Shown here: positions 21,737-34,651 of the stretch, one piece after another
How positions within the stretch are numbered: position 1 is the first letter of the stretch
Layout of the letters: each line of letters begins with the position of its first letter
DNA from: Dactylis glomerata
Lineage: Eukaryota > Streptophyta > Magnoliopsida > Poales > Poaceae
NCBI GenBank assembly: GCA_007115705.1
Contig: QXEO01000411.1
Span: 2,831,918 to 2,895,917, forward strand
Length of the DNA stretch: 64,000 bases
Reading direction: 5' to 3'
Position numbers and translations under genes: made by a program
Notes under the pieces: generated by a model
Seen by the model: only the letters and a program-made list of their open reading frames with translations
Database searches by the model: none
Told to the model about the DNA's origin: nothing

Positions 21737-22175
21737 ATCGTGGAACCCCAGTCCTAACTGAGGGGCCTTGGCAGGTTCAACAAACCACCTCTTTTCTGAT
21801 ATCCCGGCTCTTGATTAAATGCCGGCGATTAATTTTATGCCGGCTCCTCTTCCTTCTCTAAAAGTTAATCCGGCCAGTCCCAAAGGTATTCCGGATGGGA
21901 CATGATTCAAGCATGGCCATGCCGGCACATATCTGAAGCTTCCTTGAGAAGCTAAGTCCGACAGTCTACCTTGAAACTTGCACCTGCTCTGCCACTGGGA
22001 ACGGTCACGTCAAGTGACGGTTCACAGCGTGATTACTGCTTGTCATCATTGCCATAACTGGCCTAGTGGCACGGTTACTGGAACCGCCGCCCCACGACAC
22101 GCCGCCACATGGCGATCCTCCGCAGAAATGGTCGGGGTAGTGGAGCACTACTACCGTGCCCACGACCACCGCCCC
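21737..22175. other. Non-coding 3' region of element B
   Basis: No frame resembles a protein. Short CCGGC and TGCCGGC motifs are dense. It lies upstream of the accessory-gene promoter. Confidence 0.5.
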
Positions 22176-22785
22176 GCGGTATAAATAGGGGAGCGGGGGT
22201 AATTCTCGCTTTTTACCCCACTCCTTCTTCTTCCTCTACCTCTTCACCTCGAGCTCTCCTCCGCCGGACCGAGCCAGAGAGACTCCGCACCGCCGTTGTT
22301 CCAACTCACGCTGGCGCCACTGCTCATCGCACCCCGGCTTCTTCCTCAGCACCGCTGCAGTTCTTCTTCTCCGACGGAGCATTGCTCGGTGAAGCTCTCT
22401 TCTACACTGCGAACTTGCAGTTACTCCGCCGCTGTCGCCATTAGCCCGGTGAGTTCTTCCCCTTCTTAGGTCTTCTTTCTTCATGCCTCTCTGTGGCTTT
22501 GCAGTGGTGACTCCGTTTGTCTACATCTCCTTTAGTTGCTTTGCTTGGCATCTAGTTGGTTCGGTTAACATTGCTAGTAATCTTCTCAGTAAGTTCATAG
22601 CTGCTCTTCATCGTAGGAATTATCCTCTAATTATCTCTGATTTAACTGCCTCAGTGGATCTTCTCTTCCTACTAACTTGCGTGAGACCTCTTTGCCGGAG
22701 AGACTAACTTTCCCCCCTTTATTCTCCTTCTGCTAGGACTAACACTACGGGACTCCGGCTCTCACGCCCTGTTCTGGCCATCAGC
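22176..22785 (+). promoter_or_regulatory. Promoter and leader of the element B accessory gene
   Basis: A strong plant TATA box, GCGGTATAAATAGGGG, lies at 22176-22191 on the strand opposite to pol. A pyrimidine-rich leader (CTTCTTCTTCCTCTACCTC) follows. A probable leader intron occupies part of 22450-22740, since the sequence becomes T-rich after GCCCGGTGAG near 22445. The first good ATG is at 22786. Confidence 0.6.
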
Positions 22786-25700
22786 ATGGCTTCATCTAGT
22801 ATGACGTCCACCTCTGTGCCGGAGGAGGATAATCCGGCCCAGGCACAGGGTCGCTCCGGCTGGGAGGGGTCTAAGGTGACCCCGGCCGACATATCCTGGT
22901 TAACAACCACTAGACACGTCTCGGCCCGCGTAGCATGCCGGCTACCTGCCGGCGAGATTGTGCCGACACCTGAGTCCGGCGAACGAGTCGTCTTCATCTC
23001 CCACTTTGAGCGAGGCTTCGCTCTGCCGTCTAGCAATTTCTTCCGGGACTTCCTGGATAACTACGGCCTGCAGCCTCATCATCTGTCGGCAAACGCGGTG
23101 ATGATTCTGTCATCCTTTGCTGCTTTCTGTGAGGGCTATGCCGGCATAGAGCCCTTTGCCCAGGGATGGGCCAAATACTTCCAGCTGTGCAAACAGAGTG
23201 CCCAAGAACCCCAGAGCAAGGATGATCCGCCGGAGACTGCTCAGGAAAAGAAGGATCGCCGCATGACCCAATGTGGCGCGGCCACCATCATGTCCCAGAA
23301 AGGCTCCGACTTTCCAAAGATAGAATTGCTCGAGTCATGCAAGAAGTGGCAGAAAAGCTTCTTCTATGTGAAGAACACCGTGTCGGATGTTGATCTGCTC
23401 AACCTGCCGCCATATGTGGACGAGCCACCTTTTGAGATGAAGAACTGGACATACAACCCTAAGAACACGGTGGGGCCAGTCAATGCCCTCCACCGGGTTA
23501 AGGGTGAGCTACGTGATGCCGGCCTGACGCCGCAGGACATCGTTGCTTGCTTCATTAGCCGGCGCGTCTCTCATCTTCAGTACCGGTCCCACAAGATTTG
23601 TCAGATGAGCGGGGCCATGGACCCCACTCGACACTCCACGCATGAACTGAGCCCTGCTGACATTCTGTGGCGGGTTAAGGATATCTGCAAGTCCTCGCAG
23701 GTCACCTTTGCTTGGGGGCTTGAGCCATACAGCCGGGACCGCCCCGCCCCGATGGTAAACCTCTTTAGCCGATACTTCTGCGTTTAGCCTGACATATCTG
23801 TTCTGCTGACGTATCAATGCTTAATCCGACATATTTCTATTGCCGATATATTTCTTATTGATCAACTTGCTCTGTCCTTTGCAGAAGTTCAGCTTCCAGG
23901 ATATGGAGAATGCCCGGATTAAGATTGCCGCTGACCGCACTATTTCGGATCCCGAAAATCCGGATCATGAGGACAAAATGCCGAAGAACACCCGCGCCGC
24001 TTCTGTCGCGGGTAAGGCCTCCTCATCCCGGCATTCCATTCAAGACAGGAGTGACGATGACAGTGATGAGGAATGCCTGATGTACTATGATCCGATGACG
24101 CTATCTTATGCCTTTCCCACCATACTGTCCTCAGCTATCTCGGACGAGGAAGTCATCGATGCTGCCCCTCTGAATCAGGGGCCTCCTTCCACCGGCGGAC
24201 ATGCCGGCCGGAAGCGTGGGGTTAAGCCCCAGCCTGAACCAACTCAAACACACAAGAGGCAGAAGATCGGCGTGCCCATTCTGAAGAAGCAGAGGTCTGT
24301 TGCTTCAGGGTAACTTTCTTCCCCCTATAATATTTCCGACATATTTCACCTTCTGATTATTAACTTGCTCCTTTCTTTCTCTCAGGGCTCCGATTGCACT
24401 GGAACGTGCTTCCAGTTCCAGCGCTAGCCCCAATGTAGACAAGCCGGCGTCTCCTGCACGCCCTGACATACCTGCTACCAGCCACACCACCTCTCCGGCG
24501 CAGGCATCTTTGCCTGCACCCAAAAAGACCTCTTCCCCGGCGAAGGATGACCCTCCGCCGGAACAAGACAACTCTGCCCCCGATGTCCACATGGACACGG
24601 GGGCTCAACAAGATATCCCTGACACCGGCGCCAATGCCAGCAGCGCCGGAACTGCTGAAGATGCCGGCGCAGGCGACAAGGGCGCCAGCATAGACAAGGG
24701 AAAGGCTCCTGAAGTACCAGAAGTCCGGACTAACCCGGCACCAGCTCCTGCAGGACAAGCTACGCCGGCCGTGCCGGAACAACCACCGCCCAAAGCTCCA
24801 ACTCCGGAGAAGACTGCTGTCCCGGCCAAGACCGGACACAGATCATCAAGACCGCGCCATCACCTGCTACAAGTGCGCCGGCACCTGCTAAGCCCGCACC
24901 CTCCAGCTCTGCCATGACACTTCACATTGGCAGGGGAGCGGCCCGGCCCAGCTTCTTCCATACGCTGGAACTTGAGGGCCGCGTTTCTCTGCGGTCCAAG
25001 AACGATAAAAGCCTTGGATCCCTCAAGGAATACTGCACGAAGTGGAATGATGCTGACTACATGGACACTGCCAGCTCCAAGAAGAAGAAACTGACCGGAG
25101 TTCCAGCCCCTGGCAATCCTGATGTTGTACCGGCCAAGCCCATTGCCATTGCCAGTGAACTCTACAGCATCCAGCAGAGGCTTCACCTTTTGGCCGATGC
25201 CACCAATGTAAGTATTCTCCTTATATATCCCCAGTCCCCGAAAATGTCGGGCATTCGGGATACGGACGTCTGGGATTTTCCAATATTCTTTTCCACTTAG
25301 CTATTTTCAAATCCATCTATCCGACATATAAGCTCAATCCGAGCTTCAAATCCTAGTCACCGAGGGCCGGGATAGGTGCGCAGCACCTGTGCCGGGTCTT
25401 CAAAAAATGAAAACTTGGTAGAATCTTCAAATTAACTGATATGCTAAATTTCTCTTATAACATTTCAAATCCTAACACTTCTGCAGCGCATGAACAACGC
25501 ACGCCGGGACATGTATCATGATCTGATATGCGAGCACCGGAAGTTGTCCGATGAGCACAGCAAACTTCGCCTGGATCTGAGCAAGAAAGGTAAACTCAGC
25601 CGACATACCATTATATGCCGGATTATTTTCCTCTTTTTACTTTGCCATATTCCTCTTGCCAACACATCTTGATGTACCGACACATAACCCTTTGCCGACA

Positions 25701-26986
25701 TTTTTCAGCCACTGCTGAGGATCAAGTCACCGAGCTTCTTAAGAGGGTGAAGGAGCTCACAGGTATGCCGGATTTTGCCAATTTCCACATAAACACTTTG
25801 TACTTCAAATCCTTCAATCTTTGTCACTGTTTTCTATCTTCAGATTCTCTTAACTTCAAATCTTTGCAGATGAAAAGGCTGCACTAGAAGCACGCCACCA
25901 GGACTGTGTGTCCTCAGTGGATGTGGCCAAGCAGTTGGATGAAAGGGATATCACCCACAAAGCTAAGGTGGAACAACTGAAGAGCCGGATTACTGAGCTC
26001 CTGGACGAGAAGGAGGAGAGGAAGGGCCAACTCAAGAAGGTCCAGGGGCTACTTGTCACTTCAGAGGCTGATGCCTCCGGGGCTAAACTTGAACTGCAGC
26101 ATCTGAAGGAGCAGGCCACCAAGTGGGAGGTTGACATTGCCTGGCTCAACGCTGATCTCACCAGTAAGCTTCAAATCCTTTTCCTATTATCCTGCCCGAC
26201 ATATCCTGTTCGACATACCGCAATCTTTTCCGGCATAACACTCATGCCGACATATACTATTGTTCCTAACATCTTCTTTGTTTCTCAGGCCTGTTCCCTT
26301 CCTCTGTTAAGGATGTTGAGAAGGCCCTGCAAGTGGATCAGCTGAGCCAGAATGTTCTGGTTGACTCCTCCAACTAGGACATGTCGGAGCAGCTGGTCAT
26401 TCTGGAAGCCCGCAAGAAGGCCATGACTTCTTACACTGAAGATCTCTTCCTTGGCGCTCAGGAAGCACATTCCGCCCTCTGGCCGGGAGAGAGAACGCCC
26501 ACTGACCCTCTTGACCTTGGCAATGATCTGCAGCTCTCCAAAGTTCACCTCAGGGAATGGCGGGACTCCGGCGCAAGGGTGGGAGCTGATGAAGCTCTCA
26601 CTTACTTCCTCTCTTGGTATGAAAAGGTTGACCTGGAGACTTTGCGCTCTGTGCGTGAAGGATCTGTGTGGACCACAGATCCGGAGTTTATCCGGCGTCG
26701 CCAGGAGTTGGCCCACAGCTATGTGGATTACGCCGACACTGAGGCCTTCGTCCGGGACATCCGTCAGCCGGAGAAGAAGGATGATGCTAAGGATGCTGAG
26801 GGCTCAGACTCCAGCCAAGATGAAGAAGAGGCTGAAGACGCCGACACTGAAGCTCCAGAGCAGGGTTCTGCCCCGACCGGAGGTGATGGCTCCATTCCTT
26901 CTGCTGGATCTGGCACTCCTGAGGCCGACATCTCTACTGCTACTGCTCCACCTGCCGGCGGCTCTGCTTCCACTCCTGCTTCTTAA
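22786..26986 (+). pseudogene. Antisense accessory gene of element B (PF04195-type N-terminus, coiled coil)
   Basis: I read seven exons: 22786-23754, 23885-24310, 24386-25207, 25487-25589, 25709-25762, 25870-26163 and 26289-26986, with GT-AG ends. Exon 1 contains VVFISHFERGFALPSSNFF and a following LQPHHLSANAVMILSSFAAFCEGY, the signature of the plant family PF04195 ('putative gypsy type transposon'). Exons 2-3 are acidic, Pro/Ala-rich and carry a basic KRQK patch. Exons 4-6 are Lys/Glu/Leu-rich with heptad-like spacing, predicting a long coiled coil. Exon 7 is a helical domain with an acidic tail. A 1-base frameshift lies near 24833 and a TAG at 26375-26377. The protein's role is unknown. The D1/D2 genes share its layout, suggesting a conserved function in Tat elements. 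Confidence 0.75.
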
Positions 26987-27644
26987 ACTTTGTAGCACAG
27001 AAAAACTTTAAGTTTCATCAGATCCGCGGTATGTCGGGTGCAGTTGTAAGATATACTCTATTTCCTTTAGTTTGCTCCCTGAACAAGTTTTAATTTGGTT
27101 TGCTTGCTTATGAATGCCGGATCATCTTTTGGCTAAGTCACCGAGTTTATTTTCTTGTTTCCTTAACTCCACAACCTTGGCTACTTGTCTACCTTATTTG
27201 GCATTTGACGTATGAGTCTCAAGGTTGCTTTATTAAACATACAGTACTTAAACTTTGAAACTTAGACTTCAAATCATCCGACACTTCAAGTTTTAACTTT
27301 TGTAGTAAAATAAATGTCGGTTCGCTTGCTTTATCTTTCCTTAGCCGTTTTCCATATGTAGACAATCTCCGGCATCTACTCTTGCTAGCCATGAAGCCGG
27401 GTTTTGGACAGCAGCTAAGTCGAAGAGCGGCCTTTGGTGCCAACACATTACTAGGCCGACATAGGAAACATTCAAATCAAGCCAGTCGGCATATAAATAA
27501 AAAGCTGAAAAATAGACAACAATATATATCGGAGGCAGTGCCCGATCTCCTCGGGATGCCGACATTTCATTCATTAGTCTTGCACCGGCATATAGTGCCG
27601 GCACACAAAGCAAAATGTAAATACATACATTATGTTGCTCAGGA
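26987..27644. other. Intergenic region between accessory gene and pol of element B
   Basis: 3' flank of two convergent transcription units. AT-rich, with scattered GCCGACAT and GCCGGCAT motifs. No gene is supported. Confidence 0.5.
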
Positions 27645-30600
27645 CTAAAAAGGACGGAGTAGAGCTATGTTCCATGGTCGCTTGGTTTCTTCTCCGGACC
27701 TGTCCACCTTGTTCTTCTTCGGAGTCTGCGCATCTATAAGATAGTAGGCATCATTGTGCAGAGCCCTGCTCACAATGAATGGCCCCTCCCATGGAGGATT
27801 TAACTTATGCCGGCCCTCTGTGCCTTGCCTTAGCCGGAGCACTAAATCTCCCTCTTAGAATCTCCTTGGATTCACCTTCTGCGGATGATAGCGTCTGAGG
27901 TTCTGCTGATATACTGCAGTTCTTGATAGTGTTATCTCTCTTGCTTCTTCTAGCAGATCAACATCATTTTCTCTGGCTTCTTTAGCATCTTCCTTAGTAT
28001 ATAGCACCACTCTTGGTGCAGTCATGTATTACATCTGTTGAAAGCACAACTTCTGCTCCATACACAAGGAAAAACGGCGTATAGCCTGTTGACCTATTTG
28101 GAGTTGTCCTCAGACTCCAAAGTACTGCCGGCAATTCATCTAGCCAGCATCCTGGAGTTTTCTCTAGTGGTTCTATCAACCGGGGTTTTATGCCAGATAA
28201 CACTAGTCCGTTTGACCTTTCTACTTGGCCATTGGTACAAGGGTGAGCGACCGACGCAATGTCTAGCCGGATTCCCACCTCCTCACAATATCTGTCAAAT
28301 GGCCCTTGGGCAAAGTTCGACCCATTGTCAGTGATGATGCTATGAGGAACACCATACCTTAAGATTATATCCTTTAAGAATTTCACTGCTGTGTGGCCAT
28401 CACATTTTCTTATTGGCTTTACTTCAATCCACTTGGTGAATTTATCCACCATGACCAGAATATGAGTCATTTTTCCTCTTGTCGGCTTCAATGCCCCGAC
28501 CATATCTAGGCCCCAAACAGCGAAGGGCCAGGTTATCGGGATAGTCTTCAATGCTGATGCCGGCTGATGAATCTGGTGGGCATACATCTGACACCCATTG
28601 CACTTCCGGACCAAGTCTTCTGCTTCTTGTAGTGTCGTCGGCCAGTAAAACCCATGCCGGAATACTTTTGATACTAGGGCTCTGGATGAAGCGTGGTGAC
28701 CACACTCCCCCTGATGAATTTCCCGGAGCATCTCCTGGCCTTCCGCAGATTCAACACATCTCTGCAGTACACCCGTGGCACTTCTCTTGTATATTTCCTT
28801 GTTGATGATGGTATATCCTTTGGATCTTCTCACAACTCGGCGTGCCTCAGTTTCATCCGCCAGTACTTGGCCATCGACCAAAAAATCCATGATTGGACGC
28901 ACCCAGGAGGGCACTTCCCTTACAGTTAACACTGCTTGGTCTATCTCCATCATTTCGACCGATACATAATCGATCTCCATGGGCTGCGATGTCCCCGGGA
29001 CAGAAAGATCAGTCCCCGGGTATGCCAGAGCAGTCCCTGGGTATACCGGCACAACCTCCTGGTACATTTTGCCCTTGCCTTTGTCTCTGCTCCGGAATAC
29101 TGCACTTACTGCATACGTCAGTCCAGTCCCCGGGACTAAGAGAGCAGTCCCCGGGTTATCTGAACTGGCTCCGACATCTATCTCCATTGGAATTGCTTCC
29201 TCTGGGCTTGGCGAAACATATATGGATGACAATTCCGGCGAGGGCTTGATTGATGGCTTCCTTAGATGCTCCAGCGAAATGCCGGGCAGGATTGATTCTC
29301 TGGAAGATCCCAACTTGGACAATGTATCGGCCGCTTCATTCTGAGCCCGGGGGACATGCCGGAACTCACAACCCTCGAAGTAGCCACTCAACTGCTGCAC
29401 CAAGAAACGATAGGATCCCATATTTGCATCATGTGCATCCTATATGCCGGAGCACTGCTGGATCACTAAATCTGAATCACCAAAACACATAATCTGGCGA
29501 ATGCCTATGTCCTTGGACACCTTTAGGCGATGCACAAGTGCCTCATACTCCGCCACATTATTTGATGCTGCAAAGTGGATCTGCAGAACATATCTCAACT
29601 GGTCATTCTTGGGTGAAGTGAGAACTATGCCAGCACCCAAACCATGTATTGTCTTGGACCCATCAAAATGCATTCTCCAATAATTTGCATCTGGCAATGG
29701 TGGCTCATACTGTATCTCGGCCCAATCAATGAAGAAATCGGCCAACACCTGGGACTTGATTGTATCCCTCTTGTCATACTGAGGTGTATATGGTGAAAGC
29801 TCTATTGCCCACTTGGCTATCCGGCCGCTGGCATCTTTGTTGCTTATGATCTCCAAGATAGGGGCCTCAGCCACTACCCAGATTGGATGCTCCTGGAAGT
29901 AATGCTTGAGCTTCTTGGCCGCCATATAGATGCCATATGTCATCTTCTGATAATGGGGGTAGTTTTGCTTCGAGGTGGAAAGGACTTCACTCAAATAATA
30001 TACCGGCCGCTACACGGTTTTGCCTCCTTCCTCTCGCTCTACTACTACCACTGCACTAACAACTCTGTTGGTCGCCGCTATATAGAGCAACATCGGCTCC
30101 TTTGGCATTGGAGATGCCAATACCGGCGCTGTTGACAACATCTGCTTCAACTCCTTGAAAGCTGCATCTGCTTGCGTTGTCCAGACAAATGTGTCGGACT
30201 TCTTCATCAGTTGATATAACGGCAAGGCTTTCTCTCCCAGCTGGCTTATGAAACGGCTCAGGGATGCAAGGCACCCAGTGAACTTCTGTACTTCCTTCAG
30301 ATTTGTCGGTGGCTTCATTCTCTCTATGGCACGAATCTTGCCGAGATTTACCTCAATACCCCGGCTGGAAACCAGGAAACCGAGTAATTTGCCTACCAGC
30401 ACACCAAAGGTGCACTTAGCCAGATTCAACTTCATCCGAAACCTCCTCAGATTTGCAAAGGTTTCTCGGAGGTCATCTATGAGAGTCTTGCTCTCCTTGG
30501 TCTTTATGACGACATCATCGACATACACCTGCACATTTTTATCTATTTGGTCATGCAAACACTTTTGCATACACCTCTGGTAAGTTGCGCCGGCATTTCT

Positions 30601-33600
30601 TAAACCGAACGGCATAGTGAGATAGCAATAAGCCCCGTACAGGGTAATAAAGGATGTCTTTATTTGATTCGGCTGATATAAAGGGATCTGGTGGAAACCA
30701 GAATAGGCATCTACAAATGATAACAGTTCACATCCGGCTGTGGAATCAATCACTTGATCGATCCGAGGGAGCGGGAATGGATCTTTAGGACATGCCTTGT
30801 TCAAGTTGGTGTAATCAACGCACATCCGCCATATCTTTACTATGGCGGGCTCATCCTTCTTCTTTTCCACCAAAACCGGATTAGACACCCAATCTGGATG
30901 TAGTACTTCCATGATAAAGCCGGCAGCTAGGAGCCTGGATACTTCCTCCCAAATCGCTTTCCTTTTGTCATCTGCAAACCGCCAGAGCGGCTGCTTCACC
31001 AGTTTTGCATCCGGCCTTACATGCAGTGCATGCTCAGCCAGCTCCCTCGGCACACCTTGCAGGTCTAAAGTGGACCATGCAAAGATATCCCGATTCTCAC
31101 GGAGGAAGCTGATGAGCTCGCTTTCCTATTTGGGGTCCAAACTGGCGCCGATGAGGGCATGGCGCTCCGGGAAAAGCTCATCCAGAGCCACCTTCTTGAC
31201 CTCTTTGGCCACTTGAAAGGAAGTGCCGCCACTTGGGTTCGTCATGCCCGGCAAAGGTTTGCCGGCCACGACCGTTTCAGCAATCTCCACTGCTCACTTG
31301 AGCCTCTTCTTTTCTTCCGCTATGATCAAAGTCTCGGCCAGATTAGATCCGGCCGAGGCGCACACCATCGAGCGCTTGTAATCACCAATGATGGTAATCA
31401 CTCCTCTGGGCCCCGGCATCTTCATCTTCAGATACGCCACATGCGTAGAGGCCATGAACTTCGCCAATGCCGGCCTACCCAGCAATGCATGGTAGGGGCT
31501 GTCCAGATCCACCACCTCAAACATGAGGTTCTCCACTCTGCAGTTATCCCGGTTGCCAAACATGACATCTATCCGGATTTTGCCCATCGGCGCACATGAA
31601 AGTCCTGGCACAATGCCGTGGAATGTGGTCTTGCTTGGCTCCAGCATATTCTCCTTGATGCCCAGCTTCTGCATCGTGTCTCGATACATGATGTTGATGC
31701 TGCTTCCATTGTCAATGAGGACCTTGTTGAACCTCACATTGTTAGCCGGCCTGACAAATGTCGGATCCATCACCAGAGCATAACCGCCGGGGTTTGGCAT
31801 GATCTTGGGATGATCTGCCCTGTCCCAGCCAATGGCCTGGTCAGACCAGTACATCAGCTTCGGGACTGCCGACATAACGGCATTCACTTCCAAGCTCCAC
31901 CGGTACAAACTCTGCTTATCTGTTCTTTCAGTCTCAAAGACCATGTAGCTCTGATCATGCTCCTTGTACTCATTCCGGCCCGCTGCTGGGCCACCAGCAT
32001 AGTACTCCGGATTATAGCTCTGATCAACTTGATTCACGCCGGCATTTCCGGCATTGTTCTGATTTCCGAGATTACCTAGCCTGGGCGGGACTGTAATCGT
32101 ATTCGCACCTGTCAGCGGCGATGGAGTTGCTGGGACAGGTGGCCTAGCTGGCCCAAAAGGACCTGCACGACCCGCCAATATGTCATCTAGCCATGAACAG
32201 TTTCTTGTTAAGTGATTCACCGGCTTACCCGGCTGAAATGTGTGGAACACACATGGCTTGTCCATGGCTAAACTCACTGTATATTTCGGCCATTGCTTTT
32301 TCTGGCCAGCGCCGGCACCGGCATTCTTGTTCACCCACACATTCTTCTTTTGGAAGGGCTGCGGTTGTTGTTGCTGCTGCTGAGGCTGCTGATAATTCTC
32401 ATATCTCAGACGCTGGCTACTGCCGGCGCCCCCTTGCTCTTCTTCTACGGCCACCACCTGGGATGAACCATATCTATAGTCTTGTCTGTCATCTCTTCTC
32501 TTGTTCCGGTTATCAAGGCGATAGAACTGCCCGGATCCACTGGCATTGTTGTTGTTCCTCTGAGTCTACCCCTAGCCTTGTGAATCAAGGGTGGGCTGCA
32601 TGGGATCTCCCAAGGCATAACTGTCGGCAATCTTGATAGTCTCGGCCAAGGAGGCCGGCATATCCCTTTGAAGTTTCTGCCACAACATGGTGCCATGCCG
32701 GCATCCCTGAGCAAACCACATGATAGCCTGCTGCTCCACAACTCCTTCGCAGGAATTGCACAACGTGCACCACCTAGTGAGGTAGTTACGGTCGGTCTCA
32801 TATTCTCCTTGCCGGCAGTTAGCTAGCTGCTGTGGGTGGTTGGGTCTCTTGTAGGTATTGGTGAAGTTTGATACAAACTGCTCTTCAAAATCGACCCAGC
32901 CGTTGATACTTCCGGCCGGCAAATTGTTCAGCCATATCCTGGCTGGTCCTTCAAGCATCTGCGGCACATAGCGTACCGCCCATCGGAGGTTTCCTCCAGC
33001 AATGTTTACTGCTGTGGAGTAGTCCTCCAACCAATCTTCCGGCTTTATACTGCCGTTATATGTCCTCGCGGCACGCGCGAGCTGAAAACAATAAGGTGCC
33101 GGTTCACCCATAATCCGAGGTCCAAAGCACATAGGACCCAGAGCTCCTTGTCTCTCCACCAGCTCTGTCTGGTAAATTATGTCCAGCTTGAAGCGCGCAT
33201 CATCCGGGGCCAAGGACCGAGGTCCTAGCCGGGAGGCAATTGGGCCCGGAATCATATTTTGCTGCTGCTGCTCTGGCTGGTAGTGCACATATTGCTGGTC
33301 TTGCTGGTACTGCTGTTGCTGAGGTTGCTGATATCCCGTCCTCGCAAGGGCGGAATTTCCATCATCTTCCCGATGTCTCGGCTGGCCTGCGCCTTGTTGC
33401 TGCACCGCATATTCGGCGCCCTACTGCTGACGCCGGGCAGCACTGTTATTCCAGCCGCCACCAGCCGAGCGTGCTCCTTGCCCGGCTGGCATATTCTGGC
33501 CGGCACTCTTGTTGCCGACATTCTTGTCAGCTTGGCCGGCATTCCCCTGAACAATTGCTTGCTTTCTGGCGATTGCCGGATCATATACCTGGATATGCTT

Positions 33601-34253
33601 GTCCCGGCGGCCAGAGGTCACACTTCCGGCACGCCGGGAGCTTGGATGCAGGGACGAGGCTTGGCCCCTCGACCTCGCGCCGGCACCTCCCACCGACGCA
33701 ATGTACTGGGATGCGCCGGCACCTAGATTTGCCTTTTAAAGGCCTCCTGCTGCTTGGTAGCTTCAGACAAAAGTTGGTTAAGCCAGGCTTGCTGCTCATG
33801 CAGTGCTTCGCTGGATAAACAGGATAAATCCTTAGCTACTTCTGCTGCTGCTCTAAGGTTCTTTACCGGTGAGCTATAGATCACCTTAGGTAGAGTACTA
33901 GTTGCGCTATGACTCTTAGCTCTAGCATCTTTACCTAGCTCCGTGTTAAGATCTCTACCTCTAGTTCTAACTTCCTCTATCCGGCTAGGCCGGGTTACCA
34001 TAGGAGTAAAACCATGGGCAGCCTCATACTCACGGAGTTGCTGGTTGAACCGCTCCCACTCCTGATGCATGGCCAGGGCCTCGTCGACGAGGGCCTGACG
34101 AGATCCCTCCAGGACCTCCTTCGTCTGCTCCGGATCATCGCAGGATCGCACCGGCTCGAGAAGCCGATCGATGATGGGGAGGAGGGGCTGGCCCCTAGCC
34201 GGCACGCCAGAAGTGCCGGCCAGATTCTCCGCATGCTCCAGCGGAGGACGCAT
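27645..34253 (-). pseudogene. Element B gag-pol polyprotein
   Basis: From ATG 34253 leftward. Gag spans roughly 34253-32000 and includes a Gln-rich linker and an LxxxP-type gag core (GPARIWLNNLPAGSI…FVSNFTNTYKRP). Protease is near 31800 with LIDNGSSINIMY. RT (30010-31053) has CVDYTNLNKACPKDPF and active-site YVDDVVIKT. The gypsy RNase H is followed by an archaeal-type RNase H (FDGS, EYEALVHRL, CFGDSDLV). Integrase has ECGHH…CNGC, GLDMVGA, ITDNGSNF and a PWEGPF tail ending with TAG 27645-27647. In-frame stops: 33723, about 33418, 32572 and about 32566, 31294 (TGA), 31126, 30010 and about 29440. Frameshifts lie between 33723 and 33693 and near 28026. Nearly all stops are TAG at former Gln or Trp codons. 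It cannot yield a full polyprotein without suppression. Confidence 0.95.
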
Positions 34254-34631
34254 CGACCTCTTGGCCTTCTCCTGCTCCAGGGGAGTATCCGCTGCTGCTG
34301 CTTTGCCGGTGCCACCTGCCGGCCATCATCACCTCTGCCGACTCTACTGGGCGAGCGCTACGCCCAGCGTGAGCCAACAGATGCGATGGAGGATCCGCCG
34401 CTACCAGCACCTTCTCCCTGCAAACACTCTCAGTCCCCACGTACACCTCGTGGAAACCAAAAGACATGATCCGGCCATTCCTGGGGAATGGCCGGCTGCC
34501 GAGACATCTGGCGTTGTCGCTGATGAAGCTGAGCGAGCCTAGCCTCTGGACGAGGCCAGAGACCACGCGCACCCCTGACGCCACTATCACGGACCCCGTC
34601 CGAATGAACACTCCGCCCAGCATATCGATCT
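34254..34631 (-). other. 5' leader of element B between primer site and gag
   Basis: Transcribed leader in which packaging signals would be expected. The minus-strand frame may extend gag upstream of ATG 34253, but I see no clear earlier start. Confidence 0.4.
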
Positions 34632-34651
34632 GCCCCACGGTGGGCACCAAA
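34632..34651 (-). promoter_or_regulatory. Primer-binding site of element B (tRNA-Lys type)
   Basis: Next to the 5' LTR, the minus strand reads TTTGGTGCCCACCGTGGGGC. TGGTGCCCACCGTGGGGC is one mismatch from the complement of the 3' end of plant tRNA-Lys. Confidence 0.75.
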
